From assembly GCA_937876095.1 (NCBI GenBank), contig CALFIE010000087.1, positions 1-64,000 of the forward strand: a DNA stretch of 64,000 nucleotides, given 5' to 3'. The notes beneath the pieces are model-generated. The model saw nothing but the letters and a program-made list of their open reading frames with translations, was not told the DNA's origin and ran no database searches. The position numbers were made by a program, and so were the translations under genes. Within the stretch, counting starts at the first letter, position 1; every line of letters begins with the position of its first letter. Shown here piece by piece: positions 60,665 through 64,000 of the stretch. Source of the stretch: an uncultured Flavobacteriales bacterium (lineage in GTDB: Bacteria; Bacteroidota; Bacteroidia; Flavobacteriales; Weeksellaceae).

Positions 60665-61807
60665 ATGAAAGTTGCCAAACTGCTTTTTTCTGAAAACAAA
60701 TTTGTCAAAGAACACAATCAACAAGAGTTAGACTACCAAGAAGCACAATTGGTGCTTGGTTTTGGTCATAAAGCAATTTTGGCCGAAAGTAATTTTTATG
60801 AACTACTGAAAAAGAAATTTCCAAAAGCAGAAATTGCACTGTGCTCCTCTTCTGGAGAAATTTTTTGTAATGAGGTTTTTGATGATACCGTAGCAATTAC
60901 CGCAGTTAAATTCAATTCTTCTACTATAAAAACAGCAGAAATTTCAGTTGGGGAATGCAAAAATTGTTATGAAGCGGGCGCAAAACTGATGCAGAAATTA
61001 CCACAAGAAAATCTGAAATGGGCATTTGTACTTTCAGATGGGAGTAATGTAAACGGAAGTGAATTGGTAAAAGGTCTCAACTCCAAAAAACCAGAAAATG
61101 TATTAATTTCTGGAGGATTAGCAGGAGATGGAGCCAATTTCGAGAGCACTTTAGTTGGTCTAAATAGTGCACCAAGTACGAAAAGAATCATCATTATAGG
61201 ATTTTATGGTGAAAAATTACAACTTTCTCACGGTTCATTTGGTGGTTGGGAAAGCTTTGGATTAGAAAGAGTAGTCACCAAATCTGCCGAAAACTTATTG
61301 TTTGAAATAGATGGGAAAGATGCGCTAGATTTATATAAAAAATATTTAGGGAAATATGCCGAAGAATTACCTGGTTCTGCTTTGTTATTTCCACTATCCA
61401 TCAAAACAACAGAAGAAGCAGAACCTGTAGTAAGAACTATTTTATCAATAGACGAAAAAAACAATACCATGGTTTTTGCTGGTGATATACCAGAAGGTAG
61501 CAAAGTGAGGTTTATGAAGGCCAATTTCGACCGATTGATAGATGCAGCAACAGATGCAGCTAAAATTTGCACCTCTTTTTATGAAAGTTCACCCAAATTA
61601 GCAATTCTTATCAGTTGTGTAGGTAGAAAACTCATTTTGGGAGACCGAATTTCTGAAGAAGTAGATGCTATTGCAGACGTTTTCGGAAACGAGGTTCCTT
61701 TCGTTGGGTTTTATTCTTATGGCGAAATTTCGCCAATTAAACCATTTGCTAATTGCGAACTTCACAACCAAACCATGACAATTACAGCGATAAATGAACT
61801 AGATTAA
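60665..61807 (+). CDS. FIST-domain sensory protein
   Basis: A 380-residue soluble protein composed of FIST_N (about 25-210; LGFGHKAILAE..., SSSGEIF, ISGGLAGDGANF) and FIST_C (about 220-375; NVPEG-type loop as DIPEGSKVRF, and SCVGRKLILG). FIST proteins are predicted small-ligand sensors, probably binding amino acids or related compounds, and work with kinases or chemotaxis systems. Here it is placed between a sigma-54 regulator and a PAS/GAF kinase, so it may report a cytoplasmic ligand to the kinase. The ligand is unknown. Confidence 0.9.
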   Translation: MKVAKLLFSENKFVKEHNQQELDYQEAQLVLGFGHKAILAESNFYELLKKKFPKAEIALCSSSGEIFCNEVFDDTVAITAVKFNSSTIKTAEISVGECKNCYEAGAKLMQKLPQENLKWAFVLSDGSNVNGSELVKGLNSKKPENVLISGGLAGDGANFESTLVGLNSAPSTKRIIIIGFYGEKLQLSHGSFGGWESFGLERVVTKSAENLLFEIDGKDALDLYKKYLGKYAEELPGSALLFPLSIKTTEEAEPVVRTILSIDEKNNTMVFAGDIPEGSKVRFMKANFDRLIDAATDAAKICTSFYESSPKLAILISCVGRKLILGDRISEEVDAIADVFGNEVPFVGFYSYGEISPIKPFANCELHNQTMTITAINELD

Positions 61808-61809
61808 GG

Positions 61810-64000
61810 ATGGATTTTCATAAATTACTCAATAAGCAAATCAATAAACATTTACCAGCTGATTGTTTAGATGATCCTAGGTTTCACAACTTCATAGAAT
61901 CGGTCAACAAATCGTATCATTCTTTTGAACGAGACAAAGAATTGATGGATCACGCTTTTGAGGAAAGCGAATTAGAATACAAAGAATTATTACACAATTT
62001 GGATTCGGAAGTTCAGTCAAAAGAACTCTCCATCAAAAAATTATATCAGTCGCTTAGATCACTCGATCCTACTATAAAAGGGTTGGTTTCTAACAATTTA
62101 GTAGAACTTACCGATTATTTCTCAGTACAAATCAATAAGAGGAAGCTCATAGAAGAACAGCTAAAACAGCAATTCGAATTTCAAAAAGTATTGATGAATA
62201 TTTCTACCAATTACATCAATATTCCTCTAGAAAAGGTAGATCAACATATAAATCGTTCTTTAGAAGAATTGGCAACTTTTGTAAAAGCAGATCGGGCTTA
62301 TGTTTTCAGATATGATTTTAATGTAAATACGTGTTCTAATACCCATGAATATTGTGTAGAAGGAATAGATGCGCAAATCCAAAATTTGCAAAATATTTCT
62401 TTGGATCAAATGAAAGAATGGGTAGAAGCAAACAAAGCAGGAAAATCTATTTCTATTTCAGATGTCAGTACTTTACCAAAAGGAAACCTGAAAGATATTT
62501 TGAGTTCTCAAGACATCAAAAGTTTGTTTGTAATTCCTATGATGCAGCTAGACAATTGTCTAGGATTTGTTGGTTTTGATTCGGTTAAAAATCACTATCA
62601 CTATTCAGAAACCGAAAAAGATTTGTTACAACTTTTCACACAAGCATTGGTAAATGTGCGAGAGCGTGTTGTGATGGAGCGAAACCTTACCAGAACGCTC
62701 AATTTATTGAAAACTTTGGTAGCGAATCTGCAATCAGCAATTTTGATGGAAGATGATAAAAGAAAAATTTTGTTTACAAACGAGTTGTTTTGTTCTATGT
62801 TCCAAATTCCTGTTTCACCAGAAAATATGGTCGGAATAGACTGTAGCAATGCAGCAGAAGAATCTAAACATTTGTTCAAAAATCCAGAAGAATTTTCAAA
62901 AAGAATTCAAAAAATTCTTACAAAAAGAGAATTGGTAACCAATGAGTTGCTAGAAACAACAGAAGGTAGGTTTTTGGAGCGTGATTTTATCCCAATTTAC
63001 AACAATGGTAAATACACAGGTCATCTCTGGAAATATACCGATGTTACCGAGCGAATTTTAACTCAGAGCTTATTAGAACAAAGTGAGGAAAGAAACAGAT
63101 TGATTATGAATTCTGCAATCAATGCAATAGTAAATATTGATTGTAACGGATTCATTACTTTTTGGAATAAGAGTGCCGAAAGTATTTTCGGGTGGACCAA
63201 AGAGGAAGTTCTTGGGAAAACTTTACCAGAAACCATTATGCCAGAAAGACACAAAAAAGGTCACGATGATGGGATAAAAAAATTCATGAAAACAGGTCAC
63301 GGTCCAGTTCTCAATAAGCAAATAGAATTACCTGCAATCAAAAAATCAGGGGAAGAATTTCCCATGGAAATCTCTATTATACCAGTTGAACAAGATGGTA
63401 AAAAGTTTTTCTGCTCCTTCATACAAGATATTTCCGAAAGAAAAAGAGCAGAATCTAACTTACGTACTCAAGAAGAGAAATATCGAAACATGATTGCCAA
63501 CATGAATTTAGGACTCCTAGAAGTTGATAATAATGAGGTAATACAATATGCCAACCAAAGTTTTTGCAATGTTTCTGGTTTTGATTTAGATGAACTTTTA
63601 GGGAAAAATCCGGCCGATGTATTTGTGTACAACAAACAAAAAGTAGACCTCATAAATAATCAGGTAGAACTAAGGAAACAAGGGGTTTCTAGTGTATATC
63701 AGATTCCAGTAAAAAACAAAAGAGGAGAGTTAAGATGGTGGGCTATAAGTGGAGCTCCAAATTATGATGATCAAGGCAATCAAATCGGTTCTATTGGGAT
63801 TCACCTAGACATAACAGACCAAAAAAATCTAGAAGAAGACCTGAAAAAAGAAAAGGTAAAAGCACAAGAAGCTTCTAAAGCAAAAGAAGCGTTTTTGGCA
63901 AATATGAGCCACGAAATCCGCACTCCACTCAATGCAATCATCGGGTTTTTACGAGAACTCAGCAAACAAGAACTTACCGAATTACAAAAAAATTATGTAG
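61810..64000 (+). CDS. PAS/GAF histidine kinase (3' end outside window)
   Basis: The first 730 residues of a soluble multi-domain sensor kinase starting at the ATG 2 bases after the FIST stop. Order: an N-terminal coiled-coil helix (to about 110), a GAF domain (about 130-295), then PAS domains (about 300-420, 425-545 and 550-670; the second opens SEERNRLIMNSAINAIVNID), and the HisKA phospho-acceptor His701 in NMSHEIRTPLNAIIGF. The frame is open to the window edge, so the ATPase domain and any receiver domains are not visible. No membrane helix, so it senses cytoplasmic signals. Confidence 0.9.
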   Translation, partial: MDFHKLLNKQINKHLPADCLDDPRFHNFIESVNKSYHSFERDKELMDHAFEESELEYKELLHNLDSEVQSKELSIKKLYQSLRSLDPTIKGLVSNNLVELTDYFSVQINKRKLIEEQLKQQFEFQKVLMNISTNYINIPLEKVDQHINRSLEELATFVKADRAYVFRYDFNVNTCSNTHEYCVEGIDAQIQNLQNISLDQMKEWVEANKAGKSISISDVSTLPKGNLKDILSSQDIKSLFVIPMMQLDNCLGFVGFDSVKNHYHYSETEKDLLQLFTQALVNVRERVVMERNLTRTLNLLKTLVANLQSAILMEDDKRKILFTNELFCSMFQIPVSPENMVGIDCSNAAEESKHLFKNPEEFSKRIQKILTKRELVTNELLETTEGRFLERDFIPIYNNGKYTGHLWKYTDVTERILTQSLLEQSEERNRLIMNSAINAIVNIDCNGFITFWNKSAESIFGWTKEEVLGKTLPETIMPERHKKGHDDGIKKFMKTGHGPVLNKQIELPAIKKSGEEFPMEISIIPVEQDGKKFFCSFIQDISERKRAESNLRTQEEKYRNMIANMNLGLLEVDNNEVIQYANQSFCNVSGFDLDELLGKNPADVFVYNKQKVDLINNQVELRKQGVSSVYQIPVKNKRGELRWWAISGAPNYDDQGNQIGSIGIHLDITDQKNLEEDLKKEKVKAQEASKAKEAFLANMSHEIRTPLNAIIGFLRELSKQELTELQKNYV

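Overview
The window is AT-rich, densely coding DNA from a member of the Bacteroidota, most likely class Flavobacteriia and plausibly a Weeksellaceae relative (Chryseobacterium/Cloacibacterium-like). This rests on family content: a GLPGLI protein, a MurF-Alr fusion, a PorW/SprE-type secretion lipoprotein, 2TM-domain proteins, an EF-G2-type factor, TAnnTTTG-type promoters and almost no Shine-Dalgarno motifs. The genus is inferred. I see no phage, insertion sequence or CRISPR array.

Layout. 1-4.6 kb (+): a truncated GLPGLI protein, kdsC, maf and a PorW/SprE-like lipoprotein. 4.6-14.3 kb (-): tsaB, a short-chain dehydrogenase, two small membrane proteins, a radical SAM enzyme paired with a divergent Lgt-like membrane protein, a YraN protein, an S66 peptidase, a LysE exporter, rnr and rpiB. 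14.3-14.9 kb is a 637-base non-coding gap with three matches to the DnaA-box consensus; pgk follows (+). 16.2-24.7 kb (-): a methyltransferase, mnmG flanked by two perfect parS palindromes, ybeY, a patatin-type outer-membrane phospholipase, murF-alr and tdk. The DnaA boxes and parS sites together suggest that the window lies at the chromosome's replication-origin region.

24.8-31.5 kb (+): a MurC-like ligase, a DUF4395 membrane protein, rsmI, YdeI-like and DUF1398 proteins, a secreted protein and fabG; two short inverted-repeat elements lie in the gaps around rsmI. 31.6-41.3 kb: surE, a tail-specific protease, a TonB-dependent receptor, and a signalling cassette of four stand-alone 2TM proteins, a LytS-type kinase carrying a fifth 2TM domain, and a LytTR regulator. 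41.4-54.4 kb: mnmA, an EF-G2-like factor lacking the GTPase histidine, a SpmA-SpmB fusion, a TolC protein, a SprT-like protein, a mannose-1-phosphate guanylyltransferase, bcp, a cysteine-free endonuclease III, the best-preserved inverted-repeat element, and a DUF885 lipoprotein. 54.5-64 kb (+): an ExbB-ExbD-TonB operon, folC, tRNA-Val and a three-gene signalling operon (sigma-54 activator, FIST protein, PAS/GAF histidine kinase cut by the window edge).

Most content is housekeeping. The parts that look least described are the radical SAM/Lgt-like pair, the 2TM cassette, the candidate origin with its parS pair, and several families of small intergenic inverted repeats.
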